A DNA stretch of 64,000 nt from Tridacna crocea (GCA_943736015.1 OX031063.1:42424672-42488671); one strand, 5' to 3'; positions 21,401 through 35,440 are shown, counted from the stretch's first letter. Notes: generated by a model from the letters alone, not told the origin. Program-made: numbers and translations.

Positions 21401-24400
21401 TACAGTGTACAAAAGGTTTTTCTAAGATTTCATCAAGTGACCTAGTTTTGGACCCGACAAATACCCATTATCAAACTCTTTTGAGACATCACCAAAACAA
21501 ACATTCTGACCAAGTCTGAAGAGTATCAGGCAGAAAATGTAGCCTCTGGAGTGTACACAAGGTTTTTGTAATATTTGACCCATTGACCTAGTTTTTGACT
21601 CCACATGACCCATTTTCAAACTCATTCAAGGTATCACCAGGACAAATATTATGAACAAGTTTTAGGAGTATCAGACTGAAAATGTGTCCTCCAGAGCATA
21701 CAAAAAGTGTTTATAACATCTGACCTATTGACCCAGTTTTTGACCCAACATGACCCATTTTCAAACTCATCCAAGATATTATAAAGGCAAACATTCTGAC
21801 TAATTTTCAAGAGTGTTGGACTGAAAATGTGGCATCCAGAGCATATACACGGTTTTTCTAAGATTTGACCTGGTGACCTAGTTTTTAACCCCCAATGACC
21901 CATTTTCAAACCTGTCTGAGATATCATCAAGACAAACATTCTGACCACCTTACAAGAGTTTCGGACTGAAAATGTGGCCTCTAGAGCCTACAAAAGGTTT
22001 TTCTAAGATTTGACCTAGTGACCTAGTTTTTGACCCCACATGACCCATTTTCGTTCTTGTCCGAGATATCATCCAGGCAAACATCCTGACCAACTTTCAT
22101 GAGTATCCAACTGAAAATGTGGCCTCTAGAGCGTACAAAAGGTTTTTCTAAGATTTGACCTAGTGACCTAGTTTTTGACCCCACGTGACCCATTTTCACA
22201 CTCGTCCAAGATATCATCCAGACAAACATCCTGACCAACTTTCATGAGTATCCGACTGAAAATGTGGCCTCTAGAGCCTACAAAAGGTTTTTCTAAGATT
22301 TGACCTAGTGACCTAGTTTTTGACCCCACGTGACCCATTTTCAAACTCGTCCGAGATATCATCCAGACAAACATCCTGACCAACTTTCATGAGTATCCGA
22401 CTGAAAATGCGGCCTCTAGAGCCTACAAAAGGTTTTTCTAAGATTTGACCTGGTGACCTAGTTTTTGACCCCACGTGACCCACTTTTGAACTCGTCCGAG
22501 ATATCATCCAGACAAACATCCTGACCAACTTTCATGAGTATCCGACTGAAAATGTGGCCTCTAGAGCCTACAAAAGGTTTTTCTAAGATTTGACCTGGTG
22601 ACCTAGTTTTTGACCCCACGTGACCCACTTTCGAACTTGTCCGAGATATCATCCAGACAAACATTCTGACCAACTTTCAGGAGTATCTGACTGAAAATGT
22701 GGCCTCTAGAGCGTAGACAAGGTTTTTCTAAGATTTGACCTGGTGACCTAGTTTTTGACCCCAAGTGACCCATTTTCGAACTTGTCCGAGATATCATCAA
22801 GACAAACATCCTGACCAACTTTCATGAGTATCCGACTCAAAATGCGGCCTCTAGAGCGTACACAAGGTTTTTCTAAGATTTGACCTGGTGACCTAGTTTT
22901 TGACCCCACCTGACCCATTTTCGAACTCGTCCGAGATATCATCAAGACAAACATCCTGACCAACTTTCATGAGTATCCGACTCAAAATGCGGCCTCTAGA
23001 GCATACACAAGGTTTTTCTAAGATTTGACCTAGTGACCTAGTTTTTGACCCCACATGACCCATTTTCGAACTCGTCCGAGATTTCATCGAGACAAACATC
23101 CTGACCAACTTTCATGGGTATCCAACCAAAACTGTGGCCTCTAGAGCGTACACAAGGTAAAAAGTTGACGACGCACGACGGACGCCGGACACAGCACGAT
23201 CACAATAGCTCACCATGAGCACTTTGTGCTCAGGTGAGCTAAAAATGCTGGTACCCAGCATTTTCTCCTTTTCCTACAATGTTTTCTTCCCTGCTGGAAA
23301 CAAATTTCAATTTTTGATTTACATATAATTTGTCGTCTGCAAGTGCTTTCAATTTGGACCAGTCTACAATTTTGTCATTTGGTAAAGAGTTAACCAGTAT
23401 CATTTCCATTAACAGCAATGTTTTCATATGCCTTCTTCACCAGTGCTGTTGAAATATGGAATCATATGGTATTAAAAAGGTTATGTTGGCTGCACTATAC
23501 ATGTACTACTCATGATATTTATACTATGAGTTACTGCTGAGTACTTTCTATATAGCACACTTACCCATCTCCTTGGTTATATTGAAAATGAGCGAAACGT
23601 CTGAAATTATGTTAAACTGGTGTTGCATTTTGTGAACAATAGAAAAAGGTACAATAAAGATTTGAGATGATAAAAGTTTATCTAACTCCACACATTCTTT
23701 TGTTTAACCTATTACTACACAATCCCTACTTTTAATGACCTTGAGAAAGAAGCCTGTAGAAAACATTGTTGGAAAAGGAGAAAATGCTGTTAAACAGTAT
23801 TTTCTCTTTTTCCCACGATGTTTCTGCCCTTCACAAAAAAAAAAATGTTCAGTCACTTTTATTTTGTCATCTGCAAATGCTTTTGATTTAATTCAACAAA
23901 GCTAAAATTTTGTCGTTTGGTAATGAGTTAAGTCTTTACCACACAATCCCAGATTTAATTCTTCCTAAAGATCACTTCCATTACATGCCAAATAGCTGCT
24001 AAAAGTAAAAATATGGGTGCTAAATGCATTGAACTTAAATCATGCCATTTAACCCATTACCAATTGACAATATTTTAGACTGGCCAAAATTGAAAGCATT
24101 TGCAGATGACAAAATGAAAGTGGCTGAAAATTTGAAATTTGTTTTGTGAAGGGTAGAAAACATTGTGGGAAAAGGAAAAAATGCTGGTTACTTGCATTTT
24201 CTCCTTTTCCCACAATGTTTTCTAAAGGCTTCTTTCTCGGGGGCATCAAAAGTAGGGGTTGTGTGGTAATGGGTTAAAAGTATGAAAATCATTGTGAGGG
24301 TGACACTTTCAAGTTTGTTATTGTATGGTCGGTCCAAGTGTTAATCTCTGGCAGAAAAAGGAATTCTAAAACCACGAAAAAGCAAAAAAAAAATAAAATA

Positions 24401-25708
24401 CAGTGACTTGGAAACTTTTTACATAGTTTTAAAAGTAATTTAAGTTAAATTTGCTTGACACCCACATTATTTACTTTTGGATGCCACAATGGCTTTAACC
24501 CATTACCAAATGACAATATTTTAGACTGGTCCAAATTGAAAGCATTTGCAGACAACAAAATAAAAGTGACTGAAAACTTGAAATTTGTTTTGTGACGGGT
24601 AGAAAACATTGTAAGATAAGGAGAAAGTGCTGGTTACCAGCATTTCTAAATTATTGTCTTTTGGGAATGAGTTAAGCTACTGGTCTATGTTAATCCCTAA
24701 TCATAGAATCTTGCGTTTCATTGACCCTAAACGGAGAAGGCTTTTGAAAACATTGTGGAAAAGGAGAAAATGCTGGTAACCAGCATTTCCTCCTTTTCCC
24801 ACAATGTTTTTAACCATGTCACAGATATCTATCATAATTTTAGCCATATTTAATTCTTCATCTGCAAGTGTTTTTAAGACAGAAAAGTCTGAACTTTTGT
24901 TGTCTTGTAAAGTGTTTCCTCAGTTCAGAGCAATACACAGAAACTGTCTTTTGTGTTCTCAGTTCAGAGCAATACACAGAAACAGTGTCTTTTGTGGACT
25001 ACATAGATCAGAATCTGTCCATGCAATATTTGCAGTCTACTCTTGGTTCTAATTCTATCCTGTAGAGCTATTTATTTTATAAAGCGTTTAGAGGATAAAA
25101 GTCAATCTGAGATTCTGTGAATTGCATTTTCAGATGTCAAACAAGGTAATGTCTAAAGAAATGTGGCATTATTTCCAGTATGTAACTTTAAGCCAAGACT
25201 TTTTTACATGTTTCTTTGGTGCGTATGGCCGTTTTTCAGTATCATTTCAGTGATACTGCAGTCACTGCACCTATCTATGTCTTCTTACAAGCCTGTCTGT
25301 ATTTTGCACATTACTCTCTCTAAGCAACTAGGTGCTTTCCCATCGAAACAAAGTCAAATTAAAAATTAGCAAAGAGAATGAGCAAAGAGAAACAAGCCAA
25401 TTCTGTCACAATTAATTTCAATTTGACCAACCCTGTATTTCTGTAGTGTACTAAAAGTTAATGTGTCATCTGCAAATCCTGTCAATAATGGACAAGCCAA
25501 AGTTTTTTTATGTTGGCTCCAGAGATATGTGAACAATATTGTGAGCAAAGGGGCAATGGCCTGTTACATAAGCCCCAATGTATAAATTACAAAAACTTTT
25601 TACTTACTGATCTTGTCCATATCCTGTCTGTACATAGCCAATATCTTGATTCTGGTTCTGGTCATCATAATCAGCAGAATAAAAGCTATCTTGTCCAAAA
25701 CCAGACAT
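15450..25708 (-). CDS. YIPF5: YIPF5 (Yip1 domain family member 5), 5' three coding exons; gene runs out of window
   Basis: YIPF5/Yip1A is a five-pass membrane protein of ER exit sites and ERGIC that acts in ER-Golgi vesicle traffic; its known partner is YIF1A. Exons seen on the minus strand are 25708-25608, 19254-19088 and 15484-15450, joined in phases 2 and 1 and leaving phase 0. The product starts MSGFGQDSFYSADY, runs through a Gln/Tyr/Gly-rich cytosolic segment (GQFDYGQQPGYMDSSYG), and reaches the family hallmark FEDEPPLMEELGINFDHI. These 101 residues are the whole N-terminal cytosolic domain. No exon for the membrane domain was found below 15450, so the third intron is longer than 15.4 kb. 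Introns are full of MITEs, and a 2-kb pearl-like element lies in intron 1. The start is set by MSGF and by an acceptor-like stretch just upstream, which hints at a noncoding leader exon. Confidence 0.92.
15542..15769 (+). mobile_element. MITE A
   Basis: Full length; shares TTAA 15766-15769 with the following inverted copy. Confidence 0.87.
15766..15994 (-). mobile_element. MITE A
   Basis: Near-reference copy, perfect hairpin. Confidence 0.9.
16039..16256 (-). mobile_element. MITE A, right end replaced
   Basis: Runs into the right half of a C element at about 16256, in the sequence GATTGATTGACGAGCAATTT. Confidence 0.72.
16256..16394 (+). mobile_element. MITE C, right half
   Basis: Starts mid-hairpin (GACGAGCAATTTGTCC) and ends GGCAAAGGGTTAA. 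Confidence 0.75.
16646..16870 (-). mobile_element. MITE A
   Basis: ACACTGTGGG arm pairs with CTCACAGTGT; TTAA at both ends. Confidence 0.87.
17151..17362 (+). mobile_element. MITE A, degenerate
   Basis: Short arm CCAAATAATCCCAAGTTTCA, long arm TTTGTTGTCTCCC; the hairpin no longer pairs well. Confidence 0.6.
17368..18636 (+). mobile_element. Pearl/helitron-like element with degenerate 155-160-bp core units
   Basis: Starts CAAGAGCCGTCAGAGACGGG, with a stem matching the 3' end CTCGCCCATCGGGGAGCATA. Core units marked by CCCCCTTTTTCC..TGACGCAG recur near 17721, 17875, 18083, 18243 and 18405. A (GGAC)n tract and a CGAAGCGGCGACTATATGCT block lie before the terminal hairpin. Confidence 0.72.
18533..18600 (+). 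repeat. (GGAC)n microsatellite
   Basis: GGACGGACGGACGGACGGAC continues with GGAT and AGAC interruptions; part of the pearl-like 3' end. Confidence 0.9.
18641..18869 (+). mobile_element. MITE A
   Basis: Begins directly after the pearl-like end; right TTAA at 18866. Confidence 0.84.
18886..18998. repeat. Short foldback with perfect 26-bp inverted ends
   Basis: Left CCATCTTTGCAAGCCAAGGA and onward to TACTAA is exactly reversed at 18973-18998; about 60 bp lie between (ACCCTTGGCCACTCGCCTC..). It sits in YIPF5 intron 2, 90 bp from exon 2. Confidence 0.9.
19088..19254 (-). CDS. YIPF5: YIPF5 coding exon 2
   Basis: 167 nt with acceptor TTGCAG and donor GTAGTC. Encodes the Gln/Gly/Tyr-rich segment and ends in NFEDEPPLMEE, the conserved stretch just ahead of LGINFDHI. 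Confidence 0.92.
19593..19790 (-). mobile_element. MITE A, degenerate
   Basis: CACTTTATCACACAATAGAA end; hairpin apex ATGCTGGTTCCCAGCAT is still perfect. Confidence 0.6.
20100..20304 (+). mobile_element. MITE A fragments (long arm, then short arm)
   Basis: 20100-20254 is a right part ending GGTAACCAATTAA. 20251-20304 is a left end (TTTTACAAAACAATCCCTTG) cut by the C element's TTAA. Confidence 0.55.
20301..20527 (+). mobile_element. MITE C
   Basis: TTAA at both ends; apex TTGCTCATAATGAGCAA is a perfect palindrome. Confidence 0.88.
20557..20752 (-). mobile_element. MITE A, degenerate
   Basis: Long arm CTTGTCCAAATTAAAAGCAT and hairpin AATTGCTGGTTACCAGCA. Confidence 0.6.
20838..21065 (+). mobile_element. 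MITE B
   Basis: TTAACCCATTACCCCATAAG; hairpin CTCGTCACGAG; TTAA at both ends. Confidence 0.88.
21220..23242 (+). mobile_element. Pearl/helitron-like element, boundaries set by host MITE
   Basis: Begins CAAGAGGGCCATGATGGCCC (stem GGGCCATGATGGCCC) and ends with GAGCACTTTGTGCTCAGGTG followed by AGCTAA. The core is a 145-bp tandem array. Near the 3' end lies GACGACGCACGACGGACGCC. Lies in YIPF5 intron 1. Confidence 0.78.
21380..23160 (+). repeat. Tandem array, about twelve 145-bp units
   Basis: Markers in each unit: TTTTTCTAAGATTTGACCTA, GTGACCTAGTTTTTGACCCC, GAGATATCATCAAGACAAAC, TGACCAACTTTCATGAGTAT, GGCCTCTAGAG. Units right of about 22020 are nearly identical and exactly 145 bp apart, while the left ones have diverged, so homogenisation is one-sided. 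Confidence 0.93.
23704..23931 (+). mobile_element. MITE A
   Basis: TTAA at both ends; apex CTGTTAAACAG. A further left-end fragment follows to 23960. A partial copy without long arm lies at 23395-23480. Confidence 0.82.
24050..24277 (-). mobile_element. MITE A
   Basis: Full length with TTAA at both ends. Confidence 0.88.
24495..24675. mobile_element. MITE A chimera with two long-arm termini
   Basis: Left end is the normal long arm (TTAACCCATTACCAAATGAC). After the apex it passes directly to AAATTATTGTCTTTTGGGAA and TTAA, a second long-arm terminus; no short arm. Confidence 0.7.
24690..24917 (+). mobile_element. MITE A
   Basis: Left TTAA kept, right end eroded to CTTGTAAAGTGTTT. Confidence 0.78.
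24919..25000 (+). repeat. 39-bp direct duplication
   Basis: CTCAGTTCAGAGCAATACAC with AGAAAC and TGTCTTTTGTG occurs twice, 39 bp apart. Confidence 0.85.
25608..25708 (-). CDS. YIPF5: YIPF5 coding exon 1
   Basis: ATG at 25708 followed by SGFGQDSFYSADYDDQNQN; 101 nt ending in phase 2 before the donor GTAAGTA. The bases upstream read as a pyrimidine stretch and AG, so the ATG exon may itself be internal. Confidence 0.9.
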
Positions 25709-25771
25709 CCTGAGTTATGTAAAAGTTTTCCAGTGAATATGTATTCCTAAATGAACAAAAGAAATTTATTT

Positions 25772-26001
25772 TCAAACTCTTTAACAAACAACAAAATTTT
25801 AGACTGTTCCAAATTGAAAGCACTTGCAGACAACAAAATAAATGTAACTGAAAAATTGAAATTTACTTCCAGTAGGGTAGAAAACATTGTGGGAAATGGA
25901 GAAAATGCTACTAACCAGCATTTTCTCCTTTTCCCACATTGTTTTCAAAAGGCTTCTATCTGGGGGTTGTATAAACCTGGGATTGTTTGGTAGAGGGTTA
26001 A
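25772..26001 (-). mobile_element. MITE A
   Basis: Lies just upstream of the YIPF5 start; right TTAA at 25998. Confidence 0.83.
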
Positions 26002-26203
26002 TCCTTAGAGCACCAAATAAAACCAACATACATGTTGCAATCAGTCTGAAGGGTTACTCCGATGTTATTTTTTCGACTGGGTCTCCACATCGAAACTATC
26101 ACAAAAATAACTTCAGAGTGAGCCCCCGAATCAGGGGTAGTTGCAATAGAACTTAAATTTCATGGTTGCTTTTGTCTACAATGTTTCTGCAGAGCAGACA
26201 GTG

Positions 26204-26272
26204 CAGATCAAAATTCAAACGGCACATTTTGTGCAGTGTTATTTTGATCTACACTGGCTGCAAAAGCAACTA
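26204..26272. repeat. Hairpin repeat family D
   Basis: GTGCAGATCAAAATTCAAAC and GTGTTATTTTGATCTACACT. Confidence 0.6.
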
Positions 26273-26289
26273 TAGCTGTGAAAGGCACT

Positions 26290-26460
26290 TTAACTCTTTA
26301 ATAAACAATACCGGGTTTTGAAGATTCTGAGAAAGAAGTCTCTTTAAAACGTTGTGGGAAAAGAAGAAAATGTCGGTAACAAGCATTTTCTTTTTTTTTT
26401 TTTTTTTAACAATGTTGTTCAACCTTTCCTGAACAAATTTCAATTTAAAAAAAAAAAGGG
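26290..26460 (+). mobile_element. MITE A, right end lost in poly-A
   Basis: The right hairpin arm has a run of about 17 T; the long arm ends in an A-rich tract near 26450. Confidence 0.65.
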
Positions 26461-26554
26461 GGAAATAAATTTATATAATTTGTAATTATGATGATAGGGC
26501 TATTCCTTTTGTCCCTGTATCAAAAAAAGTACTGTATCATACTTGTATCTTAGT

Positions 26555-27095
26555 CTCAATAATGAGACGCCCCGGTGATCTTTTTCATATTTGGACATTT
26601 ACTGTACACCGTACCGTCTCAAGTCCATCGTCAATTTTCCAGTAGCAAATATAGGGGGCTATACTGACTTTCAGTTTCGTCGATTTAACTGTTTCGCAGC
26701 GAAATGCAAATAACTTTTAATAATAAACATGACCAAGAACAAATTGTTAAACTATTCATGAAGAGGTTATAGAAGTCCTTTATAACATGTTTATCTCGGA
26801 AAAATCACGGATGAAATCTATCGTGCGTGGTGGCCATTTTGTATGTTTTCGGGAACATAAACAACACAAGTAACTGATGAAATGCACCGTGTTTTCTTAC
26901 GATCAGCGTTTAAATTGAAAATATTTGTATTTCAAACGAAAGAATGTTGAATACCCAAGGAACAGGTATGTTTAAATCCTAGTTGTGTGCTCTATTAGCG
27001 AAATTATGGGAATTCAAACTTGCGCACAAAATCTGTGCAGAACTTTCAACTGATTTTGTCCAGATTGTCTCTGTACCCAGAGGCGACCAGTTGAA
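26555..27095 (+). repeat. Dispersed repeat, inverted partner at 50163-50690
   Basis: Shares in reverse TGTCCAAATATGAAAAA, TTTTGTGCGCAAGTTTGAA, CAGAGACAATC and CTCGCCTCTGG with 50163-50690. The order is preserved with indels. It lies between YIPF5 and RPL9. Confidence 0.75.
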
Positions 27096-27714
27096 AAATA
27101 ACATCGCCTTTGGGGACAGTTATCTGTACTAACTTGTATCTCAGCCAATAATAAATTACTTAATATCATTGATAAAAATAGAGTGTTCCTACCATCCCAT
27201 GAAATGTGGTTTTTGAGAATACTGTTTGAAAAGATGTTAGTAGATCTATCTCCAAGTAAACCTTTTTCTTCACTATTTTCAACTTCTTTAGAAATGCATT
27301 CTATCATTCGTGCTTCTTGTCACTGGTCTTCTGCGAATACTTTCATTTTGGACAAATGCACTTTCGTTTTGGACAAATGTCAAGTTTTGTCACTTCCTCC
27401 AGTTAACCTATACGATACAATTCTGGTCTAACATTACTTTTTAACAGCCAAGATGAAGAAAAGGCGAACTTTCCGGGGGACGAATCCTTGTGAATATTCT
27501 GAGACCGTGAATTTACCAGCTCAAAATGTACTGTGAACAAAAATATATAAAGAAAATTGCAAAAAATTAACGAATTATATTAATACAGGTCTTACTATTT
27601 GTTTCTAGTGCCACACAATAGACAAACCTGAAAAAATGACTAGTTGAAGAATTATGACTATGTGGCGAAGAGTACGACTAACTTTATTACTCTCTAGCTT
27701 TGATCTGTCAATTT

Positions 27715-27763
27715 TGCTCGCTTCCGGTTTTGCAGCCTTTTCCGGTAGCCTTTCCATAGTGTA
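27715..27763 (+). promoter_or_regulatory. RPL9: Candidate RPL9 5'TOP start and noncoding leader exon
   Basis: RPL9 needs an upstream noncoding exon. At 27736-27743 there is CCTTTTCC, the pyrimidine tract typical of ribosomal-protein mRNA starts. It follows CTTCCGG, an ETS-like box, at 27721-27727. Possible donors are GTAGCC at 27745 and GTGTCT at 27764. There is no transcript evidence; this is the best candidate in the 1.5 kb ahead of coding exon 1. Confidence 0.35.
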
Positions 27764-28061
27764 GGTGTCTGTAGTGATATCTTTTGAGTATCTATCGAAA
27801 TCATGCCATTATGAAAATCAATGTCATCTCATACAATTCAAAGAAGATTAACGCTTTATTAACCGCAATTTTTCTTTTCAAATTTTTGTCTTAAACTGAC
27901 TGCTAATAATATTATTCAGAAACGACTTTATACATGAACTTAAATATAAACCTGAATGTTTTCTCTCTATTTTCCCCCAAAGCTTTTTGTAGAAATTTAT
28001 TTTTTGGAACCGACACACTTATGAAGTGTATTTAACAGCCTTGTAGAGAGTTGCCTCTGCT

Positions 28062-28165
28062 TAACAAAGAAGATCTCAACGTGTCCAAGGTGAAAGCATT
28101 TGTAGACGACAGATGTCTTGAACTGTGGTATGAAATTATAAATGGGTAGAGAGCATTTTGCTAAC
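28062..28165 (-). mobile_element. MITE A, long-arm fragment
   Basis: GTGTCCAAGGTGAAAGCATT and TGTAGACGACAGATG. Confidence 0.5.
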
Positions 28166-28647
28166 TGCCAGTATTCGCATAATTGTTCGATATTCGACTA
28201 AGTCTGAGGCATTGTGACATTTATGATTATGTTGATAGACAACAAGTATGGTCTTTTTCTAATAAAAGACTGCCATATACTCTGAGAAGGTCCTAAGTGA
28301 TAATGTTAACAGTTTGACAGTCCAACTGGAGCAAACCCTAATAAGTGAAGGGCCTGAGGTTCTTTCAGTCACTCACAGGCCCTAGATGTTGCTACAAAAT
28401 TACTGTAGTGTGACAACCAGAACCACTTAACTTCATTGCAATGATGTATCACTTTATTTCTAAGGATGGATGCAAACTTTTTTTTCCTCTTGTGCATAAT
28501 ACATTTCTGCTGATTTTGTTTTGGTATGTAATGTATGATTAAAATCTGTTGTGAAGACCATTCTGAGGCAAGATCACTGGTAAATATATATTTACTGGCC
28601 ATATTAAAAAAACATAGGGTATTGTATGGCAATTTTCCAAAAGCATA

Positions 28648-28877
28648 TTAACCCTTTACTCCATAGATACTCATTTCTACGCATTGCTTGTCAGGAACCT
28701 TTGGAAAACATTGTGGCAAAAGGTGAAAATGCTCATGATGAGCAATTTCACCTTTTGTCACAATGTTTTCTGGGCTATGAAAAGGTGTCATATACACATA
28801 AGAAATGGTTTCATCCTTGCTGTTATTAAGGGTTAATTAGACATACCACAAAAAAGCCTTATGGGGCAAAGGGTTAA
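28648..28877 (-). mobile_element. MITE B
   Basis: TTAA at both ends; hairpin apex GCTCATGATGAGC. Confidence 0.88.
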
Positions 28878-28907
28878 TTTTTTGTTCTTACCGTGTTTTC
28901 ATTCATT

Positions 28908-29128
28908 ATCTCTTTACTAGATGACAAATTTAAATTTAAAAAAACTGTCCAAATTTAAACAATTTTGCAGAGGACAAAATAAATGTTACTTTTGTTTTGC
29001 TTTTTTAGGCAAGAAAATGTTAGGAGACAATGCTGCCAACCAGCAATTTCTCTTTCCCCACTAAGTTTTCAAAAGACTTATTTTCTAAGGAGTTCCTAAA
29101 ATATAGGACTGTTTGCTAGTTGCTTAAC
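28908..29128 (-). mobile_element. MITE A, degenerate
   Basis: ATCTCTTTACTAGATGACAA end and apex ATGCTGCCAACCAGCAA; 135 bp before RPL9 coding exon 1. Confidence 0.6.
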
Positions 29129-29266
29129 TTGAACCAATGTACCAAAACCTCAATGGCTTGACATTGTGTAGTCCAAAAGCTGTATGTTTCTTACCAAAAT
29201 CTCTTTAATATTCATCCAAGGTATTGAATAGAATTGATCATATTTCTTTTCTGTCATTCCAGGAGG

Positions 29267-32945
<3,679 letters not shown>

Positions 32946-32977
32946 ATTGTTTGTATTGACTGTAAGAAACAGAAAAA

Positions 32978-32983
32978 AATAAA
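32978..32983 (+). terminator. RPL9: RPL9 polyadenylation signal
   Basis: Canonical AATAAA 33 nt downstream of the RPL9 stop, within an A-rich stretch. Confidence 0.75.
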
Positions 32984-33156
32984 AGGAAAAAAAACTAAAC
33001 AGGATTAAGTTAGTTATTTACAGTTTTAAGCATTAATGTTTGTGAAGAAAACATCAGGGTATTGTCTGTACCCCTATTGCCATTTGCAAGAATATTTTAG
33101 ATTCACCCTCCATGAAAAGAAAATGCAGACTTTAAATGTATGCCAAATATCTTGTT

Positions 33157-33385
33157 TTAACCCTTTACCCCATAAGGCATTTCTATGGTATCTCCAATTA
33201 ACCCTAAATAACAGCAAGGATGAATCTGTTTCTTATGTGTATATGACACCTTTTGATAGTGTAGAAAACATTGTGGCAAAAGGTGAAATTTTTAATCACG
33301 AGCATTTTCACCTTTTGCCACAATGTTTTCCAAAGGCTCGTACAAGCAATGTGTAGAAATGAGTATCTATGGAGTAAAGGGTTAA
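33157..33385 (+). mobile_element. MITE B
   Basis: TTAA at both ends, 210 bp after the RPL9 stop; hairpin apex degraded to TTTTTAATCACGAGCA. Confidence 0.86.
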
Positions 33386-33497
33386 ATGATAAGGTAAAAA
33401 ATATGGTGGAAATAGGAGAAAATGCTGATAATCTTTTCCATCCATATTTTTTACCCTTAGGGTTCTAAGCATGTCACGCACACCTTTTGAAGAAAGT

Positions 33498-33557
33498 GTA
33501 GATCAAGACCAGACTGCACAGAATGTGCCTTCTAATGTTGGATCTACAGTCCGATAT
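33498..33557. repeat. Hairpin repeat family D
   Basis: GTGTAGATCAAGACCAGACT with TTCTAATGTTGGATCTACA. Confidence 0.5.
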
Positions 33558-33792
33558 TAAGATGTCCTTACCCAAAACAACATTCAAATAGCAATATTGA
33601 GGTTTCTGATTATCAAATGTAAAAGTTCAGTTTAGTTACCCCGCAGGATAAGGGTAAAACCCTTTTATCTTAAGAGTCATTAAAACTCAAGAATGTGCGG
33701 TTAGCGGTAAAACTGACACCGTTATTTACCTCTCACTTAGACCAGTTGATAACTATCTCAAAGGAAACCTCTACCTTTAGGGCAAATAACCT

Positions 33793-34017
33793 TTAACCTA
33801 TTACCGCACAATCCCTACTTATGACGACCCTGTGAAAGAAGCCTTTAGAAAACATGGGAAAAGGAGAAAATGCTGGTAACCAGCATTTTCTCATTTTCCC
33901 ACAATGTTTTCTACCCAACCAAAGGAAAGTAATTTGTATGAGCCACATTAAAACTGTCATCTGCAAATGCTTTGAAATCAGACAAGTCTAAAATTTTACT
34001 GGGTGGTAAAGGGTTAG
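33793..34017 (+). mobile_element. MITE A
   Basis: Left hairpin arm has lost TTGT next to AAACATGGGAA; right end GGTAAAGGGTTAGA. Confidence 0.8.
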
Positions 34018-34199
34018 AATACATTGGGCACAGTAAAGGCACTTTTTCAACTGCATTTTCCAAAAGGGCAATTGTGGGGTGAAGATGGATGCATTCAGTG
34101 CACTTTGTAAATCTTTTTCGTAACTCCATCTTTGGATAACCAGGGAAAAATTTTGACAAGGTCAAGAAGCATATTGCCACATTTTATTGCTGGTGATTT

Positions 34200-35440
34200 T
34201 ATGTTGGACATCAGCTGTACTGTAAATTCTAGACAGAGTATTTTACGATGCCAATAACTACCTCTACATATTCGTTTCGAAAATTCACTGTCAATGATAC
34301 ATTATATATAGCCAAATTTATAAGTTTTAAATCTGATGAATATGACTTGAAAGCATACCATGATCGAATTGTAAAAATTTGACAAAGCTTGAATGTGCTC
34401 AAATACAAACAAGAACCCAACAAATGTGTTTAGTGGGGCTGAATATAACGAACTGAATACAAATTTGAAACGACACCAAACAAGTTCATAACTACATATC
34501 AAGTTAACAAACCAGAGCAAATGCCAAACGTTTATCAACATACGTCGACTATCTCTCATCGAACGCCTACCATATTGTGCATGCACTCCATGTTAAGTGT
34601 ATGTTGTCAAACCAATACATGACTTACAGGTATCTAATCACTTAATTCACTTCAACCAATCATTCTGCACTAGAAGATGGGCAAGACACATAAGCTGAAG
34701 AATTACTGAAATCCTCCTGGGGCAGAGGCAGGGTAAAGAGGGCGGAACCCCCATTGCATCCACCTTTAGTTCAACCAGATGATGAAATAAACAACCATAG
34801 GTCTCACAAAGATCTTGATAAGGTCTTCACCACCAGCAGAGATGTATCACAAAGTAGCACTAAAGTATGTTTTGTATGTATACCTAAATGAGAACAGCAA
34901 GTCGAAAGCTACCTATATGGTACTCGCGAGTTTCAGCTGGCAAAGCATGGAATTCAATCAATCAGAAGTTGCAGCAGCAAAGGTAATGAAAAGGTTGTCA
35001 CATCATAATCAGTACACAATCTATTTTATACATGATCAATACACACAAAGAAAGTTGAAAAAATGCCGTTAATTTGTAATTGATACACTGCCAGTTTGTG
35101 AAAATTTTATTAAGAAGTCCCTTCATTTTGGTTGAACGAAGGCCAACATAGAGATAACCAACTGTTGTGCAGATCATAGGAGTTCTATTCATGCACGAAG
35201 GCGCTGCGTTTTGGCTATTCAATGGCATATATCGAGAATTTTGTGCATGCACAATAACTTGCAATGTACTTAGCAACCAACAACATACAAGAGCGACCAA
35301 CAACATACAAGAAAGTACTTCAACTAATGTAAAATGATGAGCAAACAAACTTCAGGATATTCTAGCGTGTACCAGCAAAAGCAAATACCTCTTTACACTG
35401 GCATCCCTGGGCCATTTTGTAATAGTATAAAAGCACCTTG
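34200..35440. other. 1.2-kb stretch, nothing recognised
   Basis: Longest interval without a family hit in the middle of the window. Two minus-strand ORFs of 94 and 116 codons (34302-34586, 34998-35348) show no motif or composition that supports coding. Confidence 0.4.

Larger units (their letters stand above)
21143..23393 (+). mobile_element. MITE A split by pearl-like insertion
   Basis: Left part 21143-21219 ends GAGAAAAGGAGA. Right part resumes at 23243 with AAATGCTGGTACCCAGCATT and ends TTAA at 23390. Removing the insert restores a continuous MITE. Confidence 0.88.

Noticed and set aside
22023-23108. Series of 71-codon ORFs (MVRMFV.MISRTS..), exactly 145 bp apart on the minus strand
   Set aside because: They are overlapping readings of the 145-bp tandem array, not a repeat protein; each is cut by a stop at the unit boundary and frames do not join.
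34302-35348. Minus-strand ORFs of 94 and 116 codons
   Set aside because: AT-rich, hydrophobic by composition, no homology signal I recognise and no splice sites that join them.
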